From positions 7,541-71,540 of the forward strand of contig DXBR01000042.1 of NCBI GenBank assembly GCA_019116455.1: a stretch of DNA of 64,000 bases, given 5' to 3'. Source of the DNA: Anaerobutyricum stercoris. GTDB lineage: Bacteria; Bacillota; Clostridia; Lachnospirales; Lachnospiraceae. The translations under genes and the position numbers were made by a program. The notes beneath the pieces were generated by a model. It was not told the DNA's origin and did not search any database. It worked only from the letters and a program-made list of their open reading frames with translations. Positions 18,208-26,367 of this stretch are shown here, piece after piece; within the stretch, counting starts at the first letter, position 1, and every line of letters starts with the position of its first letter.

Positions 18208-19005
18208 TTATTGTACATTCAGTCCATTCTGCTGCTGAAGGGCCGTCAGCGTCCCGTCTGCGCTCAGTTCTTCCAGGGCGCTGGCAAATGCTTCCGGGAT
18301 ACCCTGATCTGCCGCGGCGATAAAACGGTGTACACTGAAATATTTTCCGCTGGTGGTGAGAAGCTTAAGTCCGGCGTCCTGCTGCAGCGCCAGCGACGCA
18401 TTTCCTTCGTCCAGGACCATAGCTCCTGAATATCCCTGCGATACGTCGGCAAGTACATCGGCCTCTTTCTGGAATACGATAGTTTCCGCATCATACCGGG
18501 CAGCAAGATAATCGGAAAAAACCGCTTCTTCTGTCTCTGCCCGGGCGGCGATGGTCACACCGCGCAGATGGCTGGTTTTCCGAAGGCCCTGACCTTTTGC
18601 CGCCAGAACGCAGAGTCCCGTCTCATAAACCGGTTCAGACTGCGCGTAGGTGGATGTGTCCCCCACTTCCGGTTCCAGTGTCCCCAAAAACAGATCACAT
18701 GATATTCCTGAAGCATCTTCGCCGGAAGATGACTGCACTTTGGCAGCGTATTCCGAAGCGCTGACAGTCCGAAACTCATAAGTAATCCCGGCGCGTTCAG
18801 ACAGTGTATTCATCAAATCCACATAATATCCCGATGCATTTCCATTTTCATCTGCCGAATAATACGGCGCATTATTTTCTTCGACGCCCACATAATAGTC
18901 CGGCCGTTCCGGTTCCGGCGCTGTCTCTTGTTCCTCCGCTTTTGCGCATCCTGCCAAAAGCAGAACTGCTGTCAGAAACAATGCTCCTAATTTCCATTTT
19001 TTCAT
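18208..19005 (-). CDS. Solute-binding lipoprotein, family 3 type
   Basis: The 265-residue protein begins with a lipoprotein signal peptide MKKWKLGALFLTAVLLLAGC. The mature part follows the periplasmic-binding-protein family 3 layout: YYVGVEENNAPYYSADENGNASGYYVDLMNTLSERAG, LRGVTIAARAETEEAV and a final helix. These proteins usually bind amino acids for an ABC importer. No permease or ATPase gene is adjacent. Either it serves a distant transporter or it is a sensor-like or orphan protein. It lies 61 bases after the HsdM-like gene on the same strand. Confidence 0.85.
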   Translation of the reverse strand: MKKWKLGALFLTAVLLLAGCAKAEEQETAPEPERPDYYVGVEENNAPYYSADENGNASGYYVDLMNTLSERAGITYEFRTVSASEYAAKVQSSSGEDASGISCDLFLGTLEPEVGDTSTYAQSEPVYETGLCVLAAKGQGLRKTSHLRGVTIAARAETEEAVFSDYLAARYDAETIVFQKEADVLADVSQGYSGAMVLDEGNASLALQQDAGLKLLTTSGKYFSVHRFIAAADQGIPEAFASALEELSADGTLTALQQQNGLNVQ

Positions 19006-19066
19006 AAAATATATTCTCCATTCTCTCTGCCCTGTCCAGGATATCTGCCGTCATCCGCCTCGCCGG

Positions 19067-20434
19067 TTATAACTCCAGATCTCTTTTGTACATGGCAATC
19101 CTTTTTTCTATCTCTTCCAGCTCCCTGTCTATCTCTTCAATCCTCTTTTTCTTTGCTTCAATATCTATCTTTGCCAGTTTCACTTTTTTCACAATATATC
19201 GGGGCAGATTCAGATTGTAATCGTTCTTTTCCAGATCCGGCTGCTCCACGCGGCTGCAAAAACCCGGAATAGTCTTTCGTTCTTTCCAGGCAATCTCTAT
19301 CGTATGAAGCTGTTCCTTCCCAAAGCACTCCGTCTCAGAGCAATCAAAAAACATGACATCCTTCCGGGAACGATTCTTCTGAAGAAGTAAGAACACTTCC
19401 TTCTGTCCCGCCACCGGCAGGATATGATCCGGCAGCAGCATCACCATATCGAGTCCGTTCTGTTCCTTCACCAGAAAACGCCGAAGCTGAGACTCCCGGC
19501 CTTCCCGATAGAGGAGTGCTCCCGGCAGGATGGCCGCTAAAACGCCGCCTTCCTTCAACATGGAAAAAGCAGATAAAAGAAATGGCAGCTCTCCCTTTGA
19601 GATATTACCGATGGCATCCATGAGCTTACGGGAATCTTCATTTTCGGCCATGATGCTCCCGGCTCCGGCTCCTTCCGGCATATAAATGCCGACGGCATCA
19701 AACTTTTCCGCAGAAACACTTTCCCTCTTCCATTCTTTCCAGTCATAAATATGGAGAGAGTCCCTTGGAACACCGCTCATATACCCAAGAATCCGGAGAA
19801 TCTCCCGGTAACCCTCATGACTGTCATAGCCGGAAATATCCAGTCCCGCCGAATGATCTGACATACACCGATATAAAAGTCCATACTCAAAATCAGGCAC
19901 AAAAATACGCTGCACGGAGGCAACACTCCTGGAAAAAAACAGACGGTACAGCCGCAGCGCCTCATCTGAGATGATTGTCTCCTTTTTCATACCGGCAAAT
20001 TCTTTTAACAAATCTTCAAAAAAAGCCGGATATTTCTCCAGCAAAAGAGCGTCATTGTCCCAGAGATTCATTTTTTTAATCAGCTTCCGCACAAACCTCG
20101 CATAACTCTTCTGTTTTTCCGTGGACTGCATTCTTGTCAGGTTCCTGTAAAAAGAAAAGTCCGTCAGCTGAAAACGACCGCTGGCAAGATGAAGAAACGG
20201 GGAAACCGCTTCAATAAACCGAAGAAAAGACGGAAGCTGCAGTTTGCCCCGGACCGCCATACGAACCATAGCTTCAAGTTTATAGCAATCCTCCAGTTTT
20301 TGGTCATATCGCAGACACAGGTAATGATAAAATAAAAGAAAAACACAGGCGTCCCTGTACTCCTCGAAGGTCAGCCCCGGATGACTCTCTCCGGGGATTG
20401 ACATGAATTCATAATGCAGTTGTTTCTCATCCAT
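19067..20434 (-). CDS. HsdM-like DNA N6-adenine methylase homologue lacking both catalytic motifs
   Basis: The 455-residue protein has the overall plan of type I restriction HsdM. An N-terminal helical part (1-165) is followed by a Rossmann-like part (166-345), the segment LKEGGVLAAILPGALLYREG at 293-312, the late motif NDYNLNLPRYI at 404-414, and a C-terminal coiled coil (about 415-455). Where HsdM has the SAM motif DPxxGxG, this protein reads IFVPDFEYG (177-185). Where the catalytic NPPY/F should be, it reads KFDAVGIYMPE (244-254). Methyl transfer is therefore unlikely. The frame is intact and no HsdR is nearby. ATG 20434 is preceded by AAGGTGAGAGG. The HsdS-like gene ends 13 bases before it. 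A role as a DNA-bound partner of the HsdS-like protein is inference. Confidence 0.8.
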   Translation of the reverse strand: MDEKQLHYEFMSIPGESHPGLTFEEYRDACVFLLFYHYLCLRYDQKLEDCYKLEAMVRMAVRGKLQLPSFLRFIEAVSPFLHLASGRFQLTDFSFYRNLTRMQSTEKQKSYARFVRKLIKKMNLWDNDALLLEKYPAFFEDLLKEFAGMKKETIISDEALRLYRLFFSRSVASVQRIFVPDFEYGLLYRCMSDHSAGLDISGYDSHEGYREILRILGYMSGVPRDSLHIYDWKEWKRESVSAEKFDAVGIYMPEGAGAGSIMAENEDSRKLMDAIGNISKGELPFLLSAFSMLKEGGVLAAILPGALLYREGRESQLRRFLVKEQNGLDMVMLLPDHILPVAGQKEVFLLLQKNRSRKDVMFFDCSETECFGKEQLHTIEIAWKERKTIPGFCSRVEQPDLEKNDYNLNLPRYIVKKVKLAKIDIEAKKKRIEEIDRELEEIEKRIAMYKRDLEL

Positions 20435-20447
20435 TCCTCTCACCTTC

Positions 20448-21041
20448 TCAAAGTTTCTTCAGATACTGCATCATCTCTTCGGAGAGCACAGACTTCTCCA
20501 GTTCCATTCTCTCCATGAGCAGCAGCCTCTTTCTCTTCTGATAATAATACAGCTTGCCGATGGACATCTGTGTGGCAAGGTCCGGACATTCAATCATAAG
20601 CTGCCGGATCATATGGATGGACAGCACCTTCACAGAGGAATTGCCCTGGATGGCGATGGCTCTCTGCAGCTTAATCTCCGGATGTTCATTAAAATACCAG
20701 GCAAAATAATAAGGGTCCATGATTCCATTATGAAACTCAATGGACACAAAATTGGACGGAATGATCTTTCCCTCATGCTGTTTTTCCAGCACCGCCGCCC
20801 GGTGAAAAGAGGTAAGTCCGATAACAATACTATGTTCCCTGGCCAGATTCAGATTGCCCACCTTTTTTTTGTCCACAAAAACAGAAGGAACCTCATAATC
20901 CGTAATACCATTCTCCTCATCCAAAAGCTGGCTGATGGATAAAATAGGATATTCGATTCCTTCACTCTGCACCTTAGGCTTTATACGGTTCAAAACCACA
21001 CCATGGGTAATCTGACTGATTTGTTCCAGAAGAAGCTCCAC
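20448..21041 (-). CDS. Half-size HsdS-like specificity protein with one target-recognition domain
   Basis: The 197-residue protein resembles one half of a type I specificity subunit. An N-terminal ISQITHGVVLNRIKP leads into a target-recognition domain, followed by GNSSVKVLSIHMIRQLMIECPDLATQMSIGKLYYYQK and a helix ending VLSEEMMQYLKKL. Full HsdS has two such units (about 400 residues), so this one would need to dimerise or act alone. It starts at GTG 21041, with GTGGGG upstream. It is the first gene of a two-gene unit with the HsdM-like gene, under its own promoter, and divergent from the EFR1 gene. Confidence 0.8.
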   Translation of the reverse strand: MELLLEQISQITHGVVLNRIKPKVQSEGIEYPILSISQLLDEENGITDYEVPSVFVDKKKVGNLNLAREHSIVIGLTSFHRAAVLEKQHEGKIIPSNFVSIEFHNGIMDPYYFAWYFNEHPEIKLQRAIAIQGNSSVKVLSIHMIRQLMIECPDLATQMSIGKLYYYQKRKRLLLMERMELEKSVLSEEMMQYLKKL

Positions 21042-21075
21042 TGTACATTTACCCCACTTTCACATGTTATTTTCC

Positions 21076-21104
21076 ATTATAACTTCTTTTTTTAATTCAG
21101 GCAA
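21076..21104 (-). promoter_or_regulatory. Promoter of the HsdS/HsdM-like pair
   Basis: On the minus strand TTGCCT (21104-21099), a 17-base spacer and a perfect TATAAT (21081-21076) lie 35 bases before the GTG start. This supports that the pair is expressed. Confidence 0.75.
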
Positions 21105-21197
21105 TACTAAAAATGGGGATTTGTCGAGGTGATAAAAAGCAGGAAAATATACATAACACAGATGACATTCCTTTCCCCCGATAAATCATGAAAAACA

Positions 21198-21226
21198 TTG
21201 AATCTCTCCGCTAATCGTTTTATAAT
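21198..21226 (+). promoter_or_regulatory. Promoter of the EFR1 ferredoxin gene
   Basis: TTGAAT (21198-21203), a 17-base spacer and TATAAT (21221-21226) form a strong sigma-A-type promoter 60 bases before the GTG start. Confidence 0.8.
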
Positions 21227-21285
21227 ATAAGAAATTGTGCCAATAAAATGTACATTTACAAATCAAAACGATGGGAGGATTTATT

Positions 21286-22080
21286 GTGAAGATATCAAAA
21301 GTATACTGCGCTTATTTCAGCCCGGGGGACACCACCAAAAAAGTGGTCACCGGTATTGGTGAGTCTTTTAACGACTATCCGGTAGAGAATATTAACCTTA
21401 CTGATTATGATATGCGCCAGAATCATTTCCGGTTTACGGAAAATCAGCTGCTGATCATCGGCGTGCCGGTTTACGGCGGACGGATCCCGACTCCGGTGAG
21501 CGAGTGTTTAAGCCGGTTCCGCGGCATCAGCACTCCGGTGGTGCTGGTGGCGACTTACGGCAACAGGGCTGTCGATGACGCGCTGATGGAACTTTATAAA
21601 GAACTTGGCAGTAAGGGATTTGTTCCTGTGGCAGCCGCTTCTTTTGTCTGTCAGCACACTTATCTGAGCGATCTGGCGCACGGCCGTCCGGACGAGAAGG
21701 ATATGGCTGTAGTGAAAGAATTTGGCGATAAGATCAAAGAACGCCTGCGCCTTGCCGTGATCTACGACATGAAGAAGCTTGATATTCCGGGAAGCTATCC
21801 TTATGAGAAGCCGCCGATGACTCAGTTCCCGTTCAACGTGGAGACTAACGAATACTGCATCTACTGTATGCTCTGCGCCGGCGTCTGTCCGATGAAAGCT
21901 ATCAGCGACAGCAATCCGCGGGATATCAACAATGATGTCTGCGTCCGCTGCGGCGCCTGCATCCGCATCTGTCCGGCCCAGGCCAAATCCTTCACGGAAG
22001 AGCCTCTGGAAGCGCTCCGTAACCGGCTGCTGCGCCCGCTGTGCGATACAAGACAGGAGCCGTGGTATACCGTCGGATAA
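21286..22080 (+). CDS. EFR1-family flavodoxin-ferredoxin fusion
   Basis: The 264-residue protein joins a flavodoxin-like domain (VYCAYFSPGDTTKKVVTGIG as FMN loop, GVPVYGGRIP, VATYGNRAVDDAL) to a C-terminal 2[4Fe-4S] ferredoxin (CIYCMLCAGVCP and CVRCGACIRICP). It should pass single electrons in the cytoplasm. I chose GTG 21286 because GGGAGG lies eight bases upstream, and the ATG at 21271 overlaps that site. It is transcribed alone, divergently from the HsdS/HsdM-like pair. Its redox partner is unknown. Confidence 0.92.
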   Translation: MKISKVYCAYFSPGDTTKKVVTGIGESFNDYPVENINLTDYDMRQNHFRFTENQLLIIGVPVYGGRIPTPVSECLSRFRGISTPVVLVATYGNRAVDDALMELYKELGSKGFVPVAAASFVCQHTYLSDLAHGRPDEKDMAVVKEFGDKIKERLRLAVIYDMKKLDIPGSYPYEKPPMTQFPFNVETNEYCIYCMLCAGVCPMKAISDSNPRDINNDVCVRCGACIRICPAQAKSFTEEPLEALRNRLLRPLCDTRQEPWYTVG

Positions 22081-22137
22081 TTCAGTAATCGCAGTACCGC
22101 CAATGAGAATAAATTAAAGCGTTACAGCAAAAACCGC

Positions 22138-22209
22138 CACAAACAAGGAGCTCCATCTACTGCATGTCAATGGCATGGATATCTCCGTTTGTGACAGTTT
22201 TATTTTATT
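22138..22209 (+). terminator. Possible terminator after the EFR1 gene
   Basis: CACAAAC-aa-GGAG pairs with CTCC-GTTTGTG across a loop of about 32 bases, followed by ACAGTTTTATTTTATT. The long loop makes it a weaker terminator. Confidence 0.5.
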
Positions 22210-22243
22210 CATTGCAAAATGTAATTATTATGTCATCCTGCCT

Positions 22244-22438
22244 CTACCGCACCGGCTCATCCGGCATCACGAAGGCCGCGATGATATAGATGAGGATTCC
22301 AGGAACGAATCCCCAGAGAGTGATGAAAACGACAATCAGGCGGACGATGGTGGAATCAATGCCGAAATAATCGGCGATTCCGCCGCACACGCCGAGAATC
22401 TTTCTGTCTGTTTCTGATTTATATAACTTTCTTCCCAT
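22244..22438 (-). CDS. PspC-domain membrane protein
   Basis: This 64-residue protein is a minimal PspC domain: KLYKSETDRKILGVCGGIADYFGIDSTIVRL, then a hydrophobic segment and MPDEPVR at the end. PspC proteins are small inner-membrane proteins linked to envelope-stress responses in proteobacteria. In Bacillota their role is less clear. AAGGAG precedes the ATG. It starts five bases after the dacF-like stop, so the two are cotranscribed. Confidence 0.9.
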   Translation of the reverse strand: MGRKLYKSETDRKILGVCGGIADYFGIDSTIVRLIVVFITLWGFVPGILIYIIAAFVMPDEPVR

Positions 22439-22443
22439 AATAT

Positions 22444-23991
22444 TCAGGCTCCTTCCTCTGCTGTCCGGATAATCTGATTAGTCAGATATTCCATCCATTT
22501 TTTATTAAATCCCGCCAGGGCGTTCATGTTTCCGTGAGACAATTCCGGATATGTTACCTGCGCTCCTTCTTCCGAAGCAGACAACTGCATGTCCCCTGTC
22601 AGAAATTCCGGATGAGACGCATAGTAGCGTACCTGATAGTCAGAAATCTTATCCGCAATGAGCAGCGCCTGCTTTCTGGTCAGAATCTGTTTTGCATTGC
22701 GGCAGGAATCGTCAGAAGACAAACCATTTTTTAAGAAAAGGGCATAGGCTTCTTTTTCTTCTTCGGACAGCTCCTCAATTCCTGAACAGCCGTTCAATGC
22801 TTCCTGCACCTCTTCCTCAGTCAGATATTCCGGGAAAAGTTCCTGTACCAGAGAAGCCAGACGGCTCACCGTCACATTTCCCCTGCTGTTGCCCTTCTCA
22901 AACACATCAAGAACCGCATTATCCGCAAGGTCGTTCACTCCCCGGAGCATCTTTGCCAGTTCTGTTCTGGTCACCGCTCTCTGCGGATGAAACAGTCCGT
23001 CTTTTGCAGACGGATAACATCCCAGATCCGCGTACTCGTCATATACATCTCCCAGATCGTCGGAGCATCTCACGTCGTAGTTTCCGGAAGTAAGCTGCAG
23101 TTTCCCGTTCTCATATTTTTTAAATGTGTAATCCAGGAGCTTTCGTATGGAAGAAAATGTACTCTCTTTGCTCACATTTCCAAAATATGCGCAGATAACC
23201 TCATGCCCTTCGTCATCCACAGCCGTGGCAATGAAAACGTCTCCCGCCGCATTGGTCGTACCGGATTTGGAACCGATGATCGTGTACTCGTCCTCATCAT
23301 AGCTGGCCATTCCTCTCAAAAACCAGTTGGTCGTGTTGCAGCTGACCAGTCCGTTGCTGGTATCATAGTGGGATTTAGCCACAGCGGAACGAATCTCCGG
23401 AATCGTCATGGCATACCGGCATATTTCCGCCATCTCCGCTGCCGTGGAATAGGTTTTGTCAAAGCCTGCACCGATATCAGAACCAACCGGATTATCAAAG
23501 CTGGTCTGGGTGAGTCCCATCTCCGCACATTTTGCGTTCATGGCCTCCACACAGGCCTCTTTGGAACCAAACACACCGGCCGCCAGGGAATCCGTCGCAT
23601 CGGCGGCAGAAGCGACAAGGCACATACTCAGCAAATCTTTAAAAGTGAATTTTACCCCTGACGGCAGACCCAGGCAATAAGTGCCGTATGTGGTTCCGTT
23701 AATTATTTCTGATTTAGTTTTGATCTTTTTATTGACATTGCCATTCTCTATGCAGACAATGGCCGTCATCAGCTTCGCTGTGCTGGCAGGATAGATCATT
23801 TTGTTTTCATCCTGTCCGAAAAGAATCTCACCGGAACCGGCGTCCATCACCGCATAGGCATGGCACTGCATTTTCGGCGCGCGCACCTTTGCCTCTCCTC
23901 TGGCGGGTAAAAGCAGGCAAAGACAGAATACTGCCGCTACAAAAAAGCCTGCCCGTCTGCGCATGTTTTTATCCATCGTATAGTCTGACAT
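22444..23991 (-). CDS. D-alanyl-D-alanine carboxypeptidase (DacF/PBP5-type) with C-terminal SLH-like part
   Basis: The 515-residue exported protein has a signal peptide (FFVAAVFCLCLLLPARGEA) and a serine-type PBP domain with S70-T-A-K73 and K242-S-G244. These enzymes trim the terminal D-Ala of peptidoglycan stem peptides. The middle motif, normally S-x-N, reads S128-A-A130 within VASAADAT. This loses a conserved Asn and may alter activity. The C-terminal third contains GLFHPQRAVTRTELAKML, an S-layer-homology-like unit, which could tether it to the wall. AGGAGG precedes ATG 23991. It precedes pspC and follows the phospholipase-like gene by 43 bases. Confidence 0.88.
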   Translation of the reverse strand: MSDYTMDKNMRRRAGFFVAAVFCLCLLLPARGEAKVRAPKMQCHAYAVMDAGSGEILFGQDENKMIYPASTAKLMTAIVCIENGNVNKKIKTKSEIINGTTYGTYCLGLPSGVKFTFKDLLSMCLVASAADATDSLAAGVFGSKEACVEAMNAKCAEMGLTQTSFDNPVGSDIGAGFDKTYSTAAEMAEICRYAMTIPEIRSAVAKSHYDTSNGLVSCNTTNWFLRGMASYDEDEYTIIGSKSGTTNAAGDVFIATAVDDEGHEVICAYFGNVSKESTFSSIRKLLDYTFKKYENGKLQLTSGNYDVRCSDDLGDVYDEYADLGCYPSAKDGLFHPQRAVTRTELAKMLRGVNDLADNAVLDVFEKGNSRGNVTVSRLASLVQELFPEYLTEEEVQEALNGCSGIEELSEEEKEAYALFLKNGLSSDDSCRNAKQILTRKQALLIADKISDYQVRYYASHPEFLTGDMQLSASEEGAQVTYPELSHGNMNALAGFNKKWMEYLTNQIIRTAEEGA

Positions 23992-24034
23992 TTTTCATCT
24001 CCTCCTCTTTTGTTTCCCGTAGTTTCATTCGCTC

Positions 24035-24835
24035 TCAGGAAAACAGCCGCTCAAATCTCCCTTTTCTGCAGAAGGAACGGTCGTCTTTCTGAAGCGCAAG
24101 ATACATCTCTTCAATCATCTGCGCACATTCTGCTCTGCTGTCTTTATAAAGCCGGTATAGATGCCGGCAGGTATCTCTGTTCTGAGGATTCATCTTTTTC
24201 TTCCGGAAATAATGCTGGAAACTGAGCCGTGGCAGAAAATTCTCATTGATAAAAGCAGTTACCGCCCGTTTCACTCCAAAATGAGAGTGGAAAAAGTGAT
24301 TCAGGATCAGCTTCATATACCAGAGTCCTGTGCTGATCTTTCGGGCGGGAATCCCGTAATACGGCCCGATCACAGACGAATAGGTAAGGCCGGTCCGGAT
24401 GTGTCTTGCCACCTTATAATGCAGAGGGTTCCTGTAATCCCTCTTCATCATAAGATAATCCCAGTCCGTCTCCATCTCCGCATGGCTGATGCCCGTCTCG
24501 GCCATCCTCTGCCGGATATAAGGGTGACATGTGCTGTCCAGGATATAATGTGTCATAAATCCCGCCAAATAAGCAAAAGCCGCATTTTTCCGGCGCTGTT
24601 TTTTAAACACGGTAAATGCATGTTCCAGAAAGCATCGCATCGGCTCGTCATGAACTTTTACGCCGTACTGATTCACTTCATTTTTGGAAAAAGAACGGTA
24701 ATAGAATAAAATATCCGGTCCATGTACGCCGATATTATAATAATTAATATATGGAAGTATCTTTTTCTGCAATTTCGGACTAAGCATCCGAATGATCTCC
24801 TGTCCGTAAGTATAATGTGTGTATGTTGTTGGCAT
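24035..24835 (-). CDS. Zinc-dependent phospholipase C-like protein
   Basis: The 266-residue protein begins MPTTYTHYTYGQEI and has IGVHGPDILFYYR, then GFMTHYILDSTCHPYIR. These His/Asp groups are the metal ligands of the zinc-dependent phospholipase C-like superfamily. There is no signal peptide, so the target is probably cytoplasmic or at the inner leaflet. Start ATG 24835 follows AGAGGG by six bases. An ATG six bases earlier overlaps that site. The biological substrate is not known for this bacterial branch. Confidence 0.8.
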   Translation of the reverse strand: MPTTYTHYTYGQEIIRMLSPKLQKKILPYINYYNIGVHGPDILFYYRSFSKNEVNQYGVKVHDEPMRCFLEHAFTVFKKQRRKNAAFAYLAGFMTHYILDSTCHPYIRQRMAETGISHAEMETDWDYLMMKRDYRNPLHYKVARHIRTGLTYSSVIGPYYGIPARKISTGLWYMKLILNHFFHSHFGVKRAVTAFINENFLPRLSFQHYFRKKKMNPQNRDTCRHLYRLYKDSRAECAQMIEEMYLALQKDDRSFCRKGRFERLFS

Positions 24836-24944
24836 AAGCATCCCTCTTCTTTCGCATCTGTCTTATTTTATCATAATATTCCTGATGTTAAAAGGCTGAA
24901 AATTCTTCATAATTTCGTTTTTTCGAACAAAAACAACAAAATAA

Positions 24945-24973
24945 TTGCGTATTTACTGTATAACTGTTATAAT
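24945..24973 (+). promoter_or_regulatory. Promoter of the PPi-phosphofructokinase gene
   Basis: TTGCGT (24945-24950), a 17-base spacer and TATAAT (24968-24973) lie 50 bases before the start codon. Confidence 0.65.
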
Positions 24974-25023
24974 GATTGAAAAAAATTGTGCATTTTTTTA
25001 CACAAGGAGGAGGTACATTTATT

Positions 25024-26265
25024 ATGAAAGGAAATGTATTGGTCGGCCAGTCCGGAGGACCGACGGCTGTCATCAATTCCAGCCTGGCAGGGGTTATCCA
25101 GGCTGCTAAAAAATATGGAGCAGGCAAGGTTTACGGCATGCACTATGGCATCGAAGGCTTTCTGAAAGAAGATATCATTGATCTGGATGAGTATATCACC
25201 TGTCACGCTGATTTATCTTTGTTAAAAAGGACGCCTTCCGCTTTTCTCGGTTCCTGCCGTTATAAGCTTCCGCCGATCGAGGGCAACGAAGATGTCTATG
25301 ACAGAATGTTCGAGATCATGGAAAAGTACAATATCGAATATTTTCTTTATATTGGCGGAAACGACTCCATGGATACTATTAAGATGCTGTCTGATTATGC
25401 CGCCAAAAAAGATAAGCCTCAGAAATTCATGGGCGTTCCTAAAACTATCGACAATGATCTGCCTCTTACAGATCATACCCCGGGTTATGGCTCCGCCGCC
25501 AAATATATCGCCACATCCATGAAAGAGATCATCCGGGACAACGCCAGCTTCGGAGCATCCAAACCGACCGTCTGCGTTGTTGAGATCATGGGACGCCATG
25601 CCGGCTGGCTGACAGCCGCCTCCGCACTTTCCAGAGACAGTGACTGCGAAGGACCGGATCTGATCTATCTGCCGGAGGTTCCATTCGATCTGGACAGTTT
25701 TATGGAAAAAGTGAAACATCTGGCTGAGACGAAACGCTCCGTGGTCATCGCTGTTTCTGAGGGCGTTCGCCTGGCCGACGGCCGTTTTGTCTGTGAACTT
25801 GGAAACATGTCGGACTATGTGGACGCGTTCGGACACAAACAGCTTTCCGGCTGCGCTTCTTTCCTGACCAACAAGATTACGGAAGCCACCGGTTTAAAGT
25901 CCCGTCCAATTGAATTCTCCACTCTGCAGCGCTGTGCCACCCACATGGCATCCCGCGTGGATGTGGATGAAGCCGCCGCCGTGGGATTTGTCGCCTGTCA
26001 GGCGGCAATGGAAGGGCACACCGGCATGATGATCACTATTCAGGTCACCAGCCGGGAACCGTACCTTGTTACCTACAATAAATATGACATTCATGAAATC
26101 GCAAATGTGGAGCGAAAAGTCCCTCGCGACTGGATCATCAACGACGGCACTTATGTCAGCGAAAAGTATCTGGAATACGCCCGCCCGCTGATTCTCGGCA
26201 ACATTCTTCCGTATTATGCCGGAGGACTTCCAAAGCACCTTACGCTTCATACAAAAGATAAATAG
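25024..26265 (+). CDS. pfp: Pyrophosphate-dependent phosphofructokinase
   Basis: The 413-residue enzyme interconverts fructose 6-phosphate and fructose 1,6-bisphosphate. The first motif is GQSGGPTAVINSS. Residues 111-115 read GGNDS, with Asp where ATP-dependent enzymes have Gly. VPKTIDND carries Lys where they have Gly. Both changes mark the PPi-using class. MGRHAGWLTAAS binds the sugar phosphate. An AAGGAGGAGG site precedes ATG 25024. An in-frame ATG at 24976 would add a 16-residue tail and is rejected. It is a single gene with a strong promoter and terminator. Confidence 0.95.
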   Translation: MKGNVLVGQSGGPTAVINSSLAGVIQAAKKYGAGKVYGMHYGIEGFLKEDIIDLDEYITCHADLSLLKRTPSAFLGSCRYKLPPIEGNEDVYDRMFEIMEKYNIEYFLYIGGNDSMDTIKMLSDYAAKKDKPQKFMGVPKTIDNDLPLTDHTPGYGSAAKYIATSMKEIIRDNASFGASKPTVCVVEIMGRHAGWLTAASALSRDSDCEGPDLIYLPEVPFDLDSFMEKVKHLAETKRSVVIAVSEGVRLADGRFVCELGNMSDYVDAFGHKQLSGCASFLTNKITEATGLKSRPIEFSTLQRCATHMASRVDVDEAAAVGFVACQAAMEGHTGMMITIQVTSREPYLVTYNKYDIHEIANVERKVPRDWIINDGTYVSEKYLEYARPLILGNILPYYAGGLPKHLTLHTKDK

Positions 26266-26278
26266 AATTGCTTATTAT

Positions 26279-26310
26279 GAGCCCTGTTCCGCAGGGCTCT
26301 TTGATTTTTC
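26279..26310 (+). terminator. Terminator after pfp
   Basis: GAGCCCTG, a five-base loop and CAGGGCTC are followed by TTTGATTTTT, a standard rho-independent terminator. Confidence 0.9.
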
Positions 26311-26367
26311 CGGCAAATATCTCCGGTATTCCTTAGAAGACGTCTCCTTCCGGTCAGGATACGCCGG

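Noticed and set aside
19067..21041. A complete type I restriction-modification system
   Set aside because: No HsdR gene lies on either side, the HsdS is half-size, and the methylase motifs are missing.
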